64,000 bases of DNA from Synechococcus sp. BIOS-E4-1 (GCF_014279995.1 NZ_CP047935.1:841243-905242); one strand, 5' to 3'. Shown: positions 35,491 through 45,484, counted from the stretch's first letter. The notes: generated by a model from the letters alone, not told the origin. Numbers and translations are program-made.

Positions 35491-36645
35491 TTAATCAAAC
35501 AGCCAGCGCAGGCCTAGGTTAACTCCGCTCTGATAGGAGCTGTAGCCATTATTTTCTCTACCTCCTTCGAAATAAGCAATTCCAAAGTATTTATAGGAAA
35601 GCGAAATTTGCGCAGAATTTCCAAGTGCATAAGCAATTCCTACCTGAGCTGTTCCACTTAGATCCTCACTGCCACTGAGTCCAAATCCGCCTGCATCGAG
35701 ATAAGCGAAAGCCTGCCAATCTTCGTTGATTGCGTAAGTGCCGAACATTCCCAGCATTGGCTGTACCCAAGTGTTGCCCCAGCTCACATTTGAAGATTTC
35801 TCAAGTTCTCTGGAGTTTGATCGATTAACTTTAACTCCTTCGACAGTTACGTCTGACTTGCCTTTGATATTGAAGTCTGTCGATAGATTTGCATCAATGA
35901 ATCTTGCACCCACTAAGCCGAGGAAGCTTGTGCTGCCTTTTTTCATGCGCGGTTTTTGAATTGCACCAGCTCGGTATCGCATCGCAAGATCAAAAATTGT
36001 TTGACTGGCATCAACATCAACGTCTAAATCGCCTTGAACGCGGATAGTGCGTTTTCGAAGTGGTGAAGCAATGCCTAGTTTGTTTCGTAACGGGTTTTGC
36101 GTTTCTAAAAAGGATGATCTTGAGGTGGATGAAGATATGGTTGCATAATTGATCGCAGCTAAAACACCTAATCGCCCGTATTCAAATTGTGCTTTTAAAG
36201 TCAATGCCTCATCGATTGACTTGATTACATCCGATAGGGGAAGGTCTACTTTTGTTGTGTTACCGTCAATTGTTGATGTGCTGCGTGTTATCGGAGGTAA
36301 GAAAGCGTAAAGGTCGAGATAAACGCGCCAGCTGTCTTCTTCGTCTTCTTCCTTTTCGCTTGCCGAAGCACTGTCGTTGGCTTGGCTCAAGACCAAGGGT
36401 TCCATCACGCCCGTAGTGGAGGAATCATTCCCTTCGCTGATCTCATTGTTCAGAGGTTGTCTATCAGCTTGATTGGTTGAATCACTTTCGCTGCCATCTT
36501 TGGCTTGATGGCTGCTTTCAATCAGCGAGGCGACATTGGAGTCGCTGGAATGAATCTCGTGAGAATCATTCTGAGGTTGTGCCACGGCCTCGACGCAAAG
36601 GGCGCTCAGTGGTGTGAGGAGTGCGAGGGGCAGATAGCGGACCAC
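35491..36645 (-). CDS. putative outer-membrane beta-barrel protein
   Basis: A 384-residue protein with a signal peptide (LPLALLTPLSALCVEAVAQ), a Ser/Asp/Glu-rich linker of about 90 residues and a C-terminal barrel of alternating strands (SWRVYLDLYAFLPPI, GVLAAINYATISSS, ISLSYKYFGIAYFEGG) that ends in VNLGLRWLFD, near the aromatic end expected of barrel proteins. The family is not certain. Start is GTG 36645. It is divergent from the next porin-like gene (138 bp), so the two may share a regulatory region. Confidence 0.7.
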   Translation of the reverse strand: MVRYLPLALLTPLSALCVEAVAQPQNDSHEIHSSDSNVASLIESSHQAKDGSESDSTNQADRQPLNNEISEGNDSSTTGVMEPLVLSQANDSASASEKEEDEEDSWRVYLDLYAFLPPITRSTSTIDGNTTKVDLPLSDVIKSIDEALTLKAQFEYGRLGVLAAINYATISSSTSRSSFLETQNPLRNKLGIASPLRKRTIRVQGDLDVDVDASQTIFDLAMRYRAGAIQKPRMKKGSTSFLGLVGARFIDANLSTDFNIKGKSDVTVEGVKVNRSNSRELEKSSNVSWGNTWVQPMLGMFGTYAINEDWQAFAYLDAGGFGLSGSEDLSGTAQVGIAYALGNSAQISLSYKYFGIAYFEGGRENNGYSSYQSGVNLGLRWLFD

Positions 36646-36783
36646 AAGGAAAATGGAGATTGGGAGAACCGTAGGAGCGGGATTGAAGTCGTGCAGCTGG
36701 ATCTGATCCCAATCGTGCGAAGTTTTTTGCGTCAGCCTTGGCCTAATTGCTGATTGGTATTAAAGAACGCGTGTTTTTCATTA

Positions 36784-37803
36784 ATGTTGATGGGACCTCT
36801 TTTTCGTCGAAGTCTTCGCTTCATCGGGTTGTTGAGCTTCGCGGCCCTTCTGGTCCCTTCAGCTGCTGCAGCTCAGGAACAGCCTCGGTTCCTGATGGAT
36901 GAGGCGGTTGAATTTGATTTCACCCCGCTGGTGTTGGGTGAGCTTGAAGTCGCACAGGCCCCATCCGACTCACAAGAACCCGGCACGGATAATCAGCCGG
37001 TCACGGTGACTCCTGGGGAATCCGCTTCTGCTGAGGATGCCTCATTGGCCAAGGCGGCACAGAATCCGATTGCCAGTTTGATCAGCCTGCCCATTCAATG
37101 GAACAGCACCCCTAATAGCCAATGGGCTCCCAATGTGCTTGATCCGCGTGCCAAGCACAATCAGACTCAGAATGTTGTGAATGTGCAGCCCGTCGTTCCC
37201 TTCAAGGTGAGCGATGGTCTGACATTGGTGACTCGAACGATTGTTCCTTTCATCTCTCAGCCCTGGGCACGTGGAACCAATATCCAGGCCATGGGTGATA
37301 TCAATCCTTCGGTCTTTTTTGTGCCGACTCTGAAAGGTAATTTCACTGTCGGGGTGGGGCCAACGCTGATTATCCCCTCGGCGACCGACTCCAGGTTGGC
37401 ATCGGGGCGTTGGAGTGCAGGTCCTACAGGTGTCTTGGTCTACAGCAAAGGGAAAGTTGTTGCGGGCGGTTTGATCAATAATGTTTGGTCATTTGCGGGA
37501 GGAGGTAAAAACGATGTCAATAAGATGTTGATTCAGCCTTTTCTGAATTACAACTTGCCGAAGGGCTGGTATCTCACAAGTTCACCAATTATTACCGCCA
37601 ATTGGATGAATGAAGATAACAAAGGCTGGATGGTTCCTGTTGGTGCTGGCGTTGGACGTGTTTTTAAGCTTGGAACTCAGCCTATTAATACTTCGCTCAG
37701 TGCTTATTATAATCTTGTCAAGCCTAAGATTGCTGGTGAAACTCTTGCCGGAGACTGGACATTTCGGCTTCAGGCGCAATTCCTATTCCCAACTGGTGGT
37801 TGA
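36784..37803 (+). CDS. porin-like outer-membrane protein (MetA-type)
   Basis: About 339 residues from ATG 36784 or 36790. A signal peptide (FIGLLSFAALLVPSAAAAQ) and a Gln/Pro/Ser-rich linker precede a beta-barrel region beginning LISLPIQWNSTPNSQW, with VPFKVSDGLTLVTRTIVPF, GNFTVGVGPTLIIPSAT and WYLTSSPIITANWM. This resembles the channel proteins related to the phenol-degradation MetA family often found beside sulfatase and DUF1254 genes. A role in uptake of an organic substrate is inferred. Confidence 0.7.
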   Translation: MLMGPLFRRSLRFIGLLSFAALLVPSAAAAQEQPRFLMDEAVEFDFTPLVLGELEVAQAPSDSQEPGTDNQPVTVTPGESASAEDASLAKAAQNPIASLISLPIQWNSTPNSQWAPNVLDPRAKHNQTQNVVNVQPVVPFKVSDGLTLVTRTIVPFISQPWARGTNIQAMGDINPSVFFVPTLKGNFTVGVGPTLIIPSATDSRLASGRWSAGPTGVLVYSKGKVVAGGLINNVWSFAGGGKNDVNKMLIQPFLNYNLPKGWYLTSSPIITANWMNEDNKGWMVPVGAGVGRVFKLGTQPINTSLSAYYNLVKPKIAGETLAGDWTFRLQAQFLFPTGG

Positions 37804-37966
37804 ATTATTCTGAACATTTGATTGTTTTAGCACTAGGTATCTTTTTGGAGTCAGTCCGACTCAAACAAGATGCTTTTTTGAATAGGATTCAAGTCTGCTC
37901 ACAAATTGTGATCTTTGCTGCTCTCTGTTCTTCGCCTCAATATCCTGATTTCATTGATTGACTGAC

Positions 37967-38815
37967 ATGACTGACCAGCGCGATCAGATGATTACGATTC
38001 CTGCAGGTGAATATGCGATTGGATCTGATTCTTTTTATCCAGAAGAGGCCCCAGTTCGTTCAATCGAGATCCGTTCATTCTTGATCGATGCAGCTCCTGT
38101 GACCAACGCCGAGTTTGCGCGTTTCGTGTCGGAGACCGGCTACGTCACCGTCTCGGAAAAGCCACCCGATCCGGTGCTGTATCCGAATCTTCCGCCGGAT
38201 CAGCAGAATCCGGAATCGGCAGTGTTCATTCCGCCCCCAGCATCGGTGGATCGCAATCAACCGATGTCGTGGTGGGCCTTGATTGAAGGAGCCGATTGGC
38301 GCCATCCCCAGGGCCCTGACACAGGTATTGACGACCTGATGGACCACCCTGTGGTGCATCTCGCCTACGACGATGTGCTGGCCTATGCCCAGTGGGCCGG
38401 TAAACGGTTGCCCACCGCTGAAGAGTGGGAGGTTGCTGCCAGAGGTGGTCTGTTGCAGCAGAACTACTCCTGGGGTGAAGAGATGATGCCGGATGGTCAG
38501 TGGCTGGCCAATGTCTGGCAGGGTTCGTTCCCCTGGACGAATGAACAGACGGATGGATGGTTCTGGACGTCCCCTGTGGGCTCATTCCCCCCCAACGGCT
38601 ACGGACTTGTCGACATGTGCGGCAATGTATGGGAATGGACTTCCACACTGTTCCCAGTGCCCAAGGGTGAACAGGAGAGGCGAATCATCAAAGGTGGATC
38701 CTTTCTCTGTGCCGAGAACTATTGCCATCGCTTTAGGCCGGCGGCATTGATGGGGCAGACCACCGATACGGCCACTTGTCATATGGGTTTCCGATGTGCA
38801 ACCGATTCAGCCTGA
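37967..38815 (+). CDS. formylglycine-generating enzyme (sulfatase activator)
   Basis: Oxidises the active-site Cys of type I sulfatases to C-alpha-formylglycine, a step these enzymes need. From ATG 37967 the protein has 282 residues with the FGE-sulfatase fold: PAGEYAIGSDSFYPEE at the start, PVVHLAYDDVLAYAQWAGKRLPTAEEWE, YGLVDMCGNVWEW and KGGSFLCAENYCHRFRPAAL. Both catalytic cysteines are present (residues 248 and 253, five apart as in known FGEs), so activity is likely. There is no signal peptide, so it acts on nascent or unfolded chains in the cytoplasm. The gene lies between a porin and the first sulfatase. Confidence 0.92.
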   Translation: MTDQRDQMITIPAGEYAIGSDSFYPEEAPVRSIEIRSFLIDAAPVTNAEFARFVSETGYVTVSEKPPDPVLYPNLPPDQQNPESAVFIPPPASVDRNQPMSWWALIEGADWRHPQGPDTGIDDLMDHPVVHLAYDDVLAYAQWAGKRLPTAEEWEVAARGGLLQQNYSWGEEMMPDGQWLANVWQGSFPWTNEQTDGWFWTSPVGSFPPNGYGLVDMCGNVWEWTSTLFPVPKGEQERRIIKGGSFLCAENYCHRFRPAALMGQTTDTATCHMGFRCATDSA

Positions 38816-39193
38816 GGAATTGACCAGCTGGTCGCGAATCATCAGTACGCCCAGAACCACGTGAATAAGGGCACCGGCCCAGACCGCTGCTCCACCCGAG
38901 AGCGCCTGTGAGCCTAGGATGATGAGAAGCACTGCGGCGCTGCAGTTGTAAACCAGCAGTCCGCGTCTTGCTGATATTGGACAGGGGGATCCCCAGCAGG
39001 CAACGCCCAGTCCGATCAGTGCCAGGCCGTACAAACGTGTCAGTTGTTCGCCAGCGTCGCTTGCTGGCGAACTGAACAGCTGTTGCATCACTATCGCTGG
39101 CAGCGACAGGAGAGTGACTCCCGTGACCAGTTCAATCGCACTGGCCAGGCGGTAGAGCGTGGAGCGAAAAGGCAAGGCGTCTTCCTCAGCCAA
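38807..39193 (-). CDS. small integral membrane protein
   Basis: A 128-residue protein with four probable membrane helices (about residues 18-36, 50-66, 77-96 and 100-118). It converges on the FGE gene with a 9-bp overlap. It resembles small uncharacterised membrane proteins of the DoxX/DUF4345 kind, but the match is weak. No function assigned. Confidence 0.6.
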   Translation of the reverse strand: MAEEDALPFRSTLYRLASAIELVTGVTLLSLPAIVMQQLFSSPASDAGEQLTRLYGLALIGLGVACWGSPCPISARRGLLVYNCSAAVLLIILGSQALSGGAAVWAGALIHVVLGVLMIRDQLVNSSG

Positions 39194-39475
39194 TGATCTG
39201 CAGGAAAGCTAAGCAAGCATCGTTCTGCCAGACGCAGATGGCTGAAGGTCTGCGGCATCAGCGATTTCGCTCGGTCTGTTGGTCCCAATTGTGCAGATCT
39301 GTGCTGCTGCTGATTCTCGATCCCATACCCGCAGCTAACAGAGGGTGTTGAGGTTGTTGCCATGTTCTTGTTGTGAATCACGCCTCTGTAGAGGCTCCTC
39401 ACAGAGCCCGCTGAGTTGAATGCGAGTCATTTATTGGCCTGTACGCCTGTTCACTTCTTTATTCGATTTTTCAGA

Positions 39476-41899
39476 ATGCTTGATCAAGTAAAAGTGTCCA
39501 AGCTGATTCGCCACCTAGCTGTGGGTAGTGGATTGCTATTGCTCTCAAGCCTTTCCACCTCCTGTACGGATCAGAAGCAGGCCTTGGGTGGAAACCTGGA
39601 TCGGACCAATTTGCCGATTGCCGAGCCAAAGCCTGAAAAGGTCACCAAGGCTCTCCCTTCTGAGGTTCCATTGCCTCCACAGTTTGAGGTGACGGCACCA
39701 AAGGATGCCCCCAATGTGGTGATCATCCTTCTCGATGATGTGGGTTTTGCCGCACCCTCCGCCTTTGGCGGTGCGGTGAACATGCCGACGGCGGAAAAGC
39801 TGGCTGATAATGGCCTGCGCTACAACAAATTCCACACCACAGCTCTCTGTGCGCCGACCAGGGCGGCTTTGAAATCCGGACGCAATCACCACAAGGTGAA
39901 TATGGGTTCGATCCCAGAGATCGCAACCGGTTACGCGGGTAATTCCACTGTGGTGCCGGATTATGCCCAGCCGGTTGCTGAGATTCTCCGATTGAACGGC
40001 TACAACACCGGTGCCTTCGGCAAGTGGCATGAAACGCCGGGTCGGGAGACCACGGCAGCCGGCCCCCAGACCCGTTGGCCAACGCGGCAGGGATTCGAGA
40101 AGTTCTACGGCTTTGTTGGGGCGGAAGACAACATGTGGGATCCAACGATCCACGATGGTGTCACCGTTGTGGATGCACCGAAGAAAGAGGGGTATCACTT
40201 CACTGCAGACATGACCGATCAGGCGATCGGTTGGATGCGGCAGCAGAAATCGATCAAACCGGATAAACCATTTTTCATCTATTACTCATCCGCCGGTTCT
40301 CACTCCCCTCACCATGTGAGCAAGGAATGGATTGCCAAATACAAAGGCAAGTTCGACGAAGGCTGGGATGTTCTGCGCGAGCGCAATCTTCAGAATCAGA
40401 TCAAGGCAGGGATTGTTCCTGAAGGCACTCAGATGGCCAAGGCGCCAGACAGCATTCCCAAATGGGACAGCCTCACGCCACAACAGCAGAAAATCTATGC
40501 ACGTCAGGCTGAAGTTTTTGCTGCTTTCACGGAGTATTCAGATTATGAAGCTGGCCGTTTGGTCCAGGCGATCGATGATCTTGGCGAGCTTGATAACACC
40601 TTGGTGATTTACATCACTGGTGATAATGGCGCCAGTCCCGAAGGGGATAGAACTGGTCAGTGGAATTGGAACCACTACCTCAATGGCGTTGCAGAAACGC
40701 CTGATGAACAGGAGGCCAAGCTTGAGGAATGGGGTGGTCCTACCACCTATCCCATGTATCACATGGGCTGGGCGATCGCCTTCAATTCACCCTTTGCTCT
40801 CTCCAAGCAAGTCGCAGGTGATTTCGGTGGAACACGTAACGGCACGGTGATTCATTGGCCGAAACGCATCCAACAGGGTGGTGGTCTACGCACACAGTTC
40901 TCGCATGTGAATGATGTGGCCCCAACAATCCTTGAGGCGGCCAATCTGCCGATGCCTAAGACAATGAATGGCGTTACTCAGATTCCCATGCAAGGAACCA
41001 GTCTGATGTATACCTTTGATGCTCCAGATGCCAAAGAAAAGCATGATACGCAGTATTTTGAGATTATTGGTAATCGAGGCATCTATCACAACGGCTGGAT
41101 GGCGCGGACAACAGTGATGTATCCATGGATGGCGCCGGAAAGAATGAATCCGGTTGCAGACGATTCTGGTTGGCAGCTTTATGACACCACCAAGGATTTC
41201 AGTCTCTCGAATGATCTCGCCGATCAGGAGCCTGAACGCCTGATTGCCATGAAGAAGAAGTTCATGGAAGAGGCCATCGCAAATCAGGTGTTGCCGCTAG
41301 ACGATCGTCTGCTCGAGCGTCTTGTGCCCTCTGTTGCTGGTCGTCCGACACTTCTGGGTGATCGGACGTCGATGGATTTGTATCCCTATGCCTGGAACAT
41401 GGTCGAGGATTCGATCCTCAATGTGAAGAACACCTCCAGCAGCATTACGGCTCAGTTGGATGTGAAGCCTGGCCAGAAGGAGAGTGGCGTGATCTTCTCC
41501 CAGGGCGGTCGCTTTGGCGGCTGGTCTCTCTATGTGGAGAACAACGTGCCTGCTTACACCTACAACTACATGGGTAAGCTTTACACCTTCACTAGTAATG
41601 AGCCATTGCCAGTTGGTCAGTCTGAACTTCGCTTTGAGATCGACTACGACGGTGGTGGTGTTGGCAAAGGTGCCGATGTGCGGATGAAGATCAACGATAA
41701 AGTTGTTGCTCTTGGTCGCCTTGATCAGACCATCGCTTCTCGATTCTCCATTGATGAAGGTGCTGATGTTGGTCTTGACCGCGGCTCGGCTGTCACGGTC
41801 AAGAATATTGGTCCCCAGCGTTACAGCGCCTATGGCGGACAGATTGACAAGGTCACCCTTGAGATCTATCCCAAGGAGACTGATGCCAAGAAGAGCTGA
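39476..41899 (+). CDS. type I sulfatase, predicted lipoprotein
   Basis: Hydrolyses sulfate esters using formylglycine and calcium. From ATG 39476 the protein has 807 residues with a lipoprotein signal (GLLLLSSLSTSC), an alkaline-phosphatase-fold domain with the metal-binding NVVIILLDDVGFA, the modification motif LCAPTRAALKSGR (Cys125, Pro and Arg in place), AFGKWHETPG and YITGDNGASPEG, then a C-terminal beta-rich domain. It should be anchored in the periplasm or outer membrane. A TTG-started extension to 39416 lacks a proper signal. It differs more from the two later sulfatases than they do from each other. A strong terminator follows. Confidence 0.92.
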   Translation: MLDQVKVSKLIRHLAVGSGLLLLSSLSTSCTDQKQALGGNLDRTNLPIAEPKPEKVTKALPSEVPLPPQFEVTAPKDAPNVVIILLDDVGFAAPSAFGGAVNMPTAEKLADNGLRYNKFHTTALCAPTRAALKSGRNHHKVNMGSIPEIATGYAGNSTVVPDYAQPVAEILRLNGYNTGAFGKWHETPGRETTAAGPQTRWPTRQGFEKFYGFVGAEDNMWDPTIHDGVTVVDAPKKEGYHFTADMTDQAIGWMRQQKSIKPDKPFFIYYSSAGSHSPHHVSKEWIAKYKGKFDEGWDVLRERNLQNQIKAGIVPEGTQMAKAPDSIPKWDSLTPQQQKIYARQAEVFAAFTEYSDYEAGRLVQAIDDLGELDNTLVIYITGDNGASPEGDRTGQWNWNHYLNGVAETPDEQEAKLEEWGGPTTYPMYHMGWAIAFNSPFALSKQVAGDFGGTRNGTVIHWPKRIQQGGGLRTQFSHVNDVAPTILEAANLPMPKTMNGVTQIPMQGTSLMYTFDAPDAKEKHDTQYFEIIGNRGIYHNGWMARTTVMYPWMAPERMNPVADDSGWQLYDTTKDFSLSNDLADQEPERLIAMKKKFMEEAIANQVLPLDDRLLERLVPSVAGRPTLLGDRTSMDLYPYAWNMVEDSILNVKNTSSSITAQLDVKPGQKESGVIFSQGGRFGGWSLYVENNVPAYTYNYMGKLYTFTSNEPLPVGQSELRFEIDYDGGGVGKGADVRMKINDKVVALGRLDQTIASRFSIDEGADVGLDRGSAVTVKNIGPQRYSAYGGQIDKVTLEIYPKETDAKKS

Positions 41900-41922
41900 T
41901 TGAGTCGATCATCAGCTGTTGG

Positions 41923-41961
41923 ATGGTGATGTTGCTCAGGGGAGCAACATCACCATTTTTT
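41923..41961 (+). terminator. strong intrinsic terminator after the sulfatase
   Basis: ATGGTGATGTTGCTC (41923-41937) pairs exactly with 41942-41956 around an AGGG loop and runs into TTTTTTA. It begins 24 bp after the stop. Confidence 0.92.
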
Positions 41962-42285
41962 ATGCGTTGCGAGTGGATGAATTGTGATTTGCAGCGTTGC
42001 CTTGTTGAAGCCTAGATGCAACTCCTCATGGAGAGGAGAAGATCTCCGATGACGGCCCAGCATAGGGTTGGAGCTGTCGAGACTACTGAATCCCTCTCTG
42101 TTTGATTTGGTGAACAGTGAGGATAGAAGCCTGCATGAGTTTGAATCCTTCTTTATGAGTCTGGGACTCATAAAGAAGGGCAGACCTCTTGAAGAGATCT
42201 GCTCCGGTTGATGAAATCGAGCCAATGAGTTCTCGATCAGGTTGTCTTGAGATTTTTTGTTTTGATCATGTAGACCGGACCTTAC
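41962..42285. other. 324-bp gap with an inverted repeat
   Basis: A perfect inverted repeat at 42147-42160 and 42166-42179 (CCTTCTTTATGAGT and its complement, 5-bp spacer) has no T-run. Nearby, AGACCTCTTGAAGAGATCT at 42182-42200 is a near palindrome. A minus-strand frame across 41950-42225 is Ser-rich and not convincing. The gap separates two convergent sulfatase genes. Confidence 0.55.
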
Positions 42286-44604
42286 TTATTTGAGATAGTC
42301 CACCTTCATGGTGTGGATCGTGCCGTTGAACTTGAACGGTGCACGCTCTCGATAGTCCATGGAAACCGGAGAGCCGAGAGCCTGACCAACGTCAAGGCAG
42401 TCATTCGCCGTCAAAATCAGAGCTGCTGGTCTCGGCACCATGCCATCGATCACTTGCGTGCCATTAAGGGAGCACTTGATTGACAGCGGACCCCTCGGAT
42501 TGTCGTCGGTGTGCTGGGTGATGATTTCCAGTGTGTGGCGACCAGCTGGCAGCGGCTGAGCAGAACGCAGCTTGGTGCGTTCAATGATGAACAGGTTGTA
42601 CTCATAGATGAGCACCCCTTGATCCATATACAAGGTGAGACCACCTGAATTGGCACCGAGTTTGTAAAGCACACCACTGGCATTCTCAGGAATTTCGATG
42701 TCGAGGGCGACCCTGTTGTCGAGGGAGCCGAGTCGTGGTGCGCAGGGTTCTGGAATTCTGGTGATCGTGCCTGGGAACTTCCAGGATGTCGCATCGGGTG
42801 CAACCTTCAATTCCGGATGGAACACGAGGGTCCAGAGGCCGCCGCCGACTGGCAGGTTCTTGTATTTGGCCGATTCCACCAGGAACTGATTCTTGAGCGC
42901 CTGCAGTTTCTCGGGATGCTGATCGGCGAGGTTATTGGCCTGGCTCCAGTCCTCCTCGATGTTGTATAGCTCCCACTCGTCGGTGTCGGGTGACCAGGTG
43001 AAGATGTCGGGGTCAAAGCCCTTCACCCAGGGCAGGCGAGGTCCAACGGCGCTTGCCATCCATCCTTCGTGATAAATGGACCGTGATCCAAAGATGTCGA
43101 AGAACTGGGTTGTCAGTTGACCCGGTGCATCAGGAGCATTGAGGGCGTAGGCAAAGCTGGTGCCGTGCATGGGATCCTGCGTGACGCCATTCACCATCTT
43201 GGGTGGCGTGATTCCCACCAGCTCGTAGATCGTTGGCACCAGATCGCAGACATGGTGGAACTGGGCACGAGGTTTGGGATCCGGCTTGATGCCCTTGGGC
43301 CACTTGATCATCATGGGATTGCGGGTGCCGCCCAGGTAAGACCCCATCAGCTTCAGACCTTGATAGGGCGTGCTGCCCGCCCAGGCCCAGCCTGCGTGGT
43401 ACATGTTGTCGACCAGCGCAGAGCCAATGGCATTGAGTCCGCCCAGGTCATCGAGCACCTTGATGTGCTCATCGACCTCCGTGGCAATGCCATTTTGAGC
43501 AAGAAGCTCTGAGATGGTTCCTTCCTGGCCTTCTCCGGAGGAGCCGTTGTCGCCCCAGATGTAGACAACCAGTGTGTTTTCTTCGTATCCGAGCCGTTCA
43601 ATCTCGGAAAGGATGCGACCAACCTGATGATCTGTGTGTTCGGCAAAGCCAGCCAGTACTTCCATCAAACGCGACTGGAAAGGCTTCTGGTGATCGGGGA
43701 TGGAGTCCCACCCCGCCAGGCGGGGGTGGCGGGGTGTGAGCTGGGCGTTCTCGGGAATCCAGCCCTTGGCCTTGGCGTTCTTGAAGGCGCGTTCGCGATA
43801 GGCATCCCAGCCATCGTCGAATTTGCCCTTGTACTTATCAGCCCATTCATTGTTCACATGGTGAGGACCATGCAGGGCGCCGGATGCCCAGTACATGTAG
43901 AAGGGCTTCTCGGGACGCAGAGCGTTATGGGTCTGCAGCCAGTTGATAGCATCATCGGCCAGGTCTTCACTGATGTGATATCCCTCCTCCGGTGATTTCG
44001 GTGGCATCACCACCGTGGTGTTGCGCACCAGATGGGGCTCGTATTGGGAGGCTTCTCCCGCCAGGAATCCATAGAAGTATTCAAAGCCGAGTCCGGTCGG
44101 CCAGTTTTCAAAGGGACCGGCGGCAGAGGTCTCTGTGGCTGGAGTGTTGTGCCATTTGCCCCATGCAGCGGTGGCGTAGCCATAGTTGCGCAGAACGTCG
44201 GCCTGCAGGGCGCAGCTTTCGGGAATCCGGCCTGAGTAACCGTCCCAGTCGTTGGCGAATTCACAGATCTGGCCATTGCCCACAAAGGTGTGGTTGCGAC
44301 CGCAAAGCAGCGAAGCACGTGTCGGAGAACACATCGCTGTGGTGTGGAAGCGATTGAAGCCAACGCCGTCGTCTTTGACCGCCTGCAGGTTGGGTGTGTG
44401 AATATCCCCTCCCAGACAATCCGGTAGCGCTGGACCGGCGTCGTCGATCAGCACCACAAGAATGTTGGGTGCATCATCTGGAAGATATCTTGGATCGGGG
44501 AGCGGGCTGTACGTCGAGTCCTGCATCGTTGTACTAGCTTTGCTTCCCGACGGTTTGGCGGGGAAAGGCAGGATCGACCCGTCGACTTGTTGGCTTGTTG
44601 TCAT
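42286..44604 (-). repeat. direct repeat formed by the duplicated arylsulfatase genes
   Basis: This copy and 47361-49679 match almost base for base over about 2.3 kb, with mostly synonymous changes, and stand in the same orientation. The match extends about 50 bp upstream of the ATG shared by both (GGCTTGTTGTCATGAATGAG on the plus strand). They enclose 2.7 kb with the BASS transporter and small membrane genes, and recombination between them would delete it. Confidence 0.85.
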
Positions 44605-44640
44605 GAATGAGAGGGCTGTGGTGTCAGTGCCATCCCTCAT
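42286..44640 (-). CDS. type I arylsulfatase (duplicate 1)
   Basis: A 784-residue sulfatase from ATG 44640 (TTG 44664 and ATG 44604 are alternatives). It has NILVVLIDDAGPA, the modification motif MCSPTRASLLCGRN (Cys104), WGKWHNTPATET, FYMYWASGALHGPHH and VVYIWGDNGSSGEG, then an about 180-residue beta-rich C-terminal domain with SGGLTLYMDQGVLIYEYNLF. No signal peptide is visible, unlike the first sulfatase, so it may act in the cytoplasm or leave by another route. It is nearly the same as the gene at 47361-49703; the shared region begins in the first codons and continues to the stop. Its activity depends on the FGE. Confidence 0.93.
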   Translation of the reverse strand: MRDGTDTTALSFMTTSQQVDGSILPFPAKPSGSKASTTMQDSTYSPLPDPRYLPDDAPNILVVLIDDAGPALPDCLGGDIHTPNLQAVKDDGVGFNRFHTTAMCSPTRASLLCGRNHTFVGNGQICEFANDWDGYSGRIPESCALQADVLRNYGYATAAWGKWHNTPATETSAAGPFENWPTGLGFEYFYGFLAGEASQYEPHLVRNTTVVMPPKSPEEGYHISEDLADDAINWLQTHNALRPEKPFYMYWASGALHGPHHVNNEWADKYKGKFDDGWDAYRERAFKNAKAKGWIPENAQLTPRHPRLAGWDSIPDHQKPFQSRLMEVLAGFAEHTDHQVGRILSEIERLGYEENTLVVYIWGDNGSSGEGQEGTISELLAQNGIATEVDEHIKVLDDLGGLNAIGSALVDNMYHAGWAWAGSTPYQGLKLMGSYLGGTRNPMMIKWPKGIKPDPKPRAQFHHVCDLVPTIYELVGITPPKMVNGVTQDPMHGTSFAYALNAPDAPGQLTTQFFDIFGSRSIYHEGWMASAVGPRLPWVKGFDPDIFTWSPDTDEWELYNIEEDWSQANNLADQHPEKLQALKNQFLVESAKYKNLPVGGGLWTLVFHPELKVAPDATSWKFPGTITRIPEPCAPRLGSLDNRVALDIEIPENASGVLYKLGANSGGLTLYMDQGVLIYEYNLFIIERTKLRSAQPLPAGRHTLEIITQHTDDNPRGPLSIKCSLNGTQVIDGMVPRPAALILTANDCLDVGQALGSPVSMDYRERAPFKFNGTIHTMKVDYLK

Positions 44641-44866
44641 TTGGTAGCCGTCTGCTCTGGTCAAGCCAAGTGTTGCTGGTCAGCTGCTTCCTTTTGCTGA
44701 TCGGATGTTTCAGCGATTGGTTCCCTGGGCACTTCGTGGTTTCGCTGTGCAGGGGTATAGAACGACGTTGGATCTGTATCGAAGGGCTTTTAACAGCATC
44801 CAGTTCTTCATCAAGTATGTCTCAAAGATCCCGGCAGCATCATGGTCTTGATGGCTTGTGGTGGGA

Positions 44867-45475
44867 TCAATGCGGTTGATTGCGTTGGTGATTTTTCAAG
44901 CGATGGCTGATCCAGCCAGGCCCAACCAGGCCGAGAATGATGATGGTGAGTGTTGTGGTGAGACGACTGGAGAGAGTTCTTGCTTCTTCCAGTCCGTTGA
45001 ACACGAACGCAATGGCGACCAGAACTCCGAAGACTCCTGTGAACGTTCCACTGAGGGACCTGAGCAGGTCTCCGATCGAGCGGCCCTCAACAGCATCAGG
45101 GTCGATGCCGACATGGCGACCGGCCAGAACACCTGTGATGCCCAGAATGACGATCAGAGCCAGTCGCTCCCAGGGTGAGTAGGCAGATCCAACTTCGCCG
45201 GCCCGCTGCATCACATACACCATCGAGGATGCTGTGCCTAGGAAGCTGCCGGAGCAAAGCCCGATGCTGCCCCACCACTGCGCTGGTGTTTTCAGGCGAT
45301 TGCGCAGCCTGCTCAGCAGGATCAAGAAGATGCAGCTGATCGTGACATCTGCGAGCAGCGGCAGACTCAGATTGATGGCGTAGCCAATCCCGGCGCCGAG
45401 CAGCAATGCAGCCATATCGGCTCCCTTGCGAGGGTTCTGTTTCAGCAGCAGCTTCGGATCTGATGGGGTTTTCAT
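44867..45475 (-). CDS. integral membrane protein of unknown function
   Basis: A 202-residue protein with about five hydrophobic segments (GADMAALLLGAGIGYAINLSL, then ITISCIFLILLSRL-like, GSFLGTASSMVYVM, RLALIVILGITGVLAG, VFGVLVAIAFVF and TIIILGLVGPGWI). No family recognised. It lies 9 bp downstream of the BASS transporter gene on the same strand, so the two are probably cotranscribed and the protein may assist transport. Confidence 0.65.
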   Translation of the reverse strand: MKTPSDPKLLLKQNPRKGADMAALLLGAGIGYAINLSLPLLADVTISCIFLILLSRLRNRLKTPAQWWGSIGLCSGSFLGTASSMVYVMQRAGEVGSAYSPWERLALIVILGITGVLAGRHVGIDPDAVEGRSIGDLLRSLSGTFTGVFGVLVAIAFVFNGLEEARTLSSRLTTTLTIIILGLVGPGWISHRLKNHQRNQPH

Positions 45476-45484
45476 GGATTCGCT

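Noticed and set aside
39545-40198. Minus-strand frame (217 codons) opposite the first sulfatase
   Set aside because: Runs antisense through the catalytic domain of a recognised sulfatase.
41950-42225. Minus-strand 91-codon frame between sulfatases, considered as a transposase remnant
   Set aside because: No transposase motif, crosses the terminator and the inverted repeat, composition looks random.
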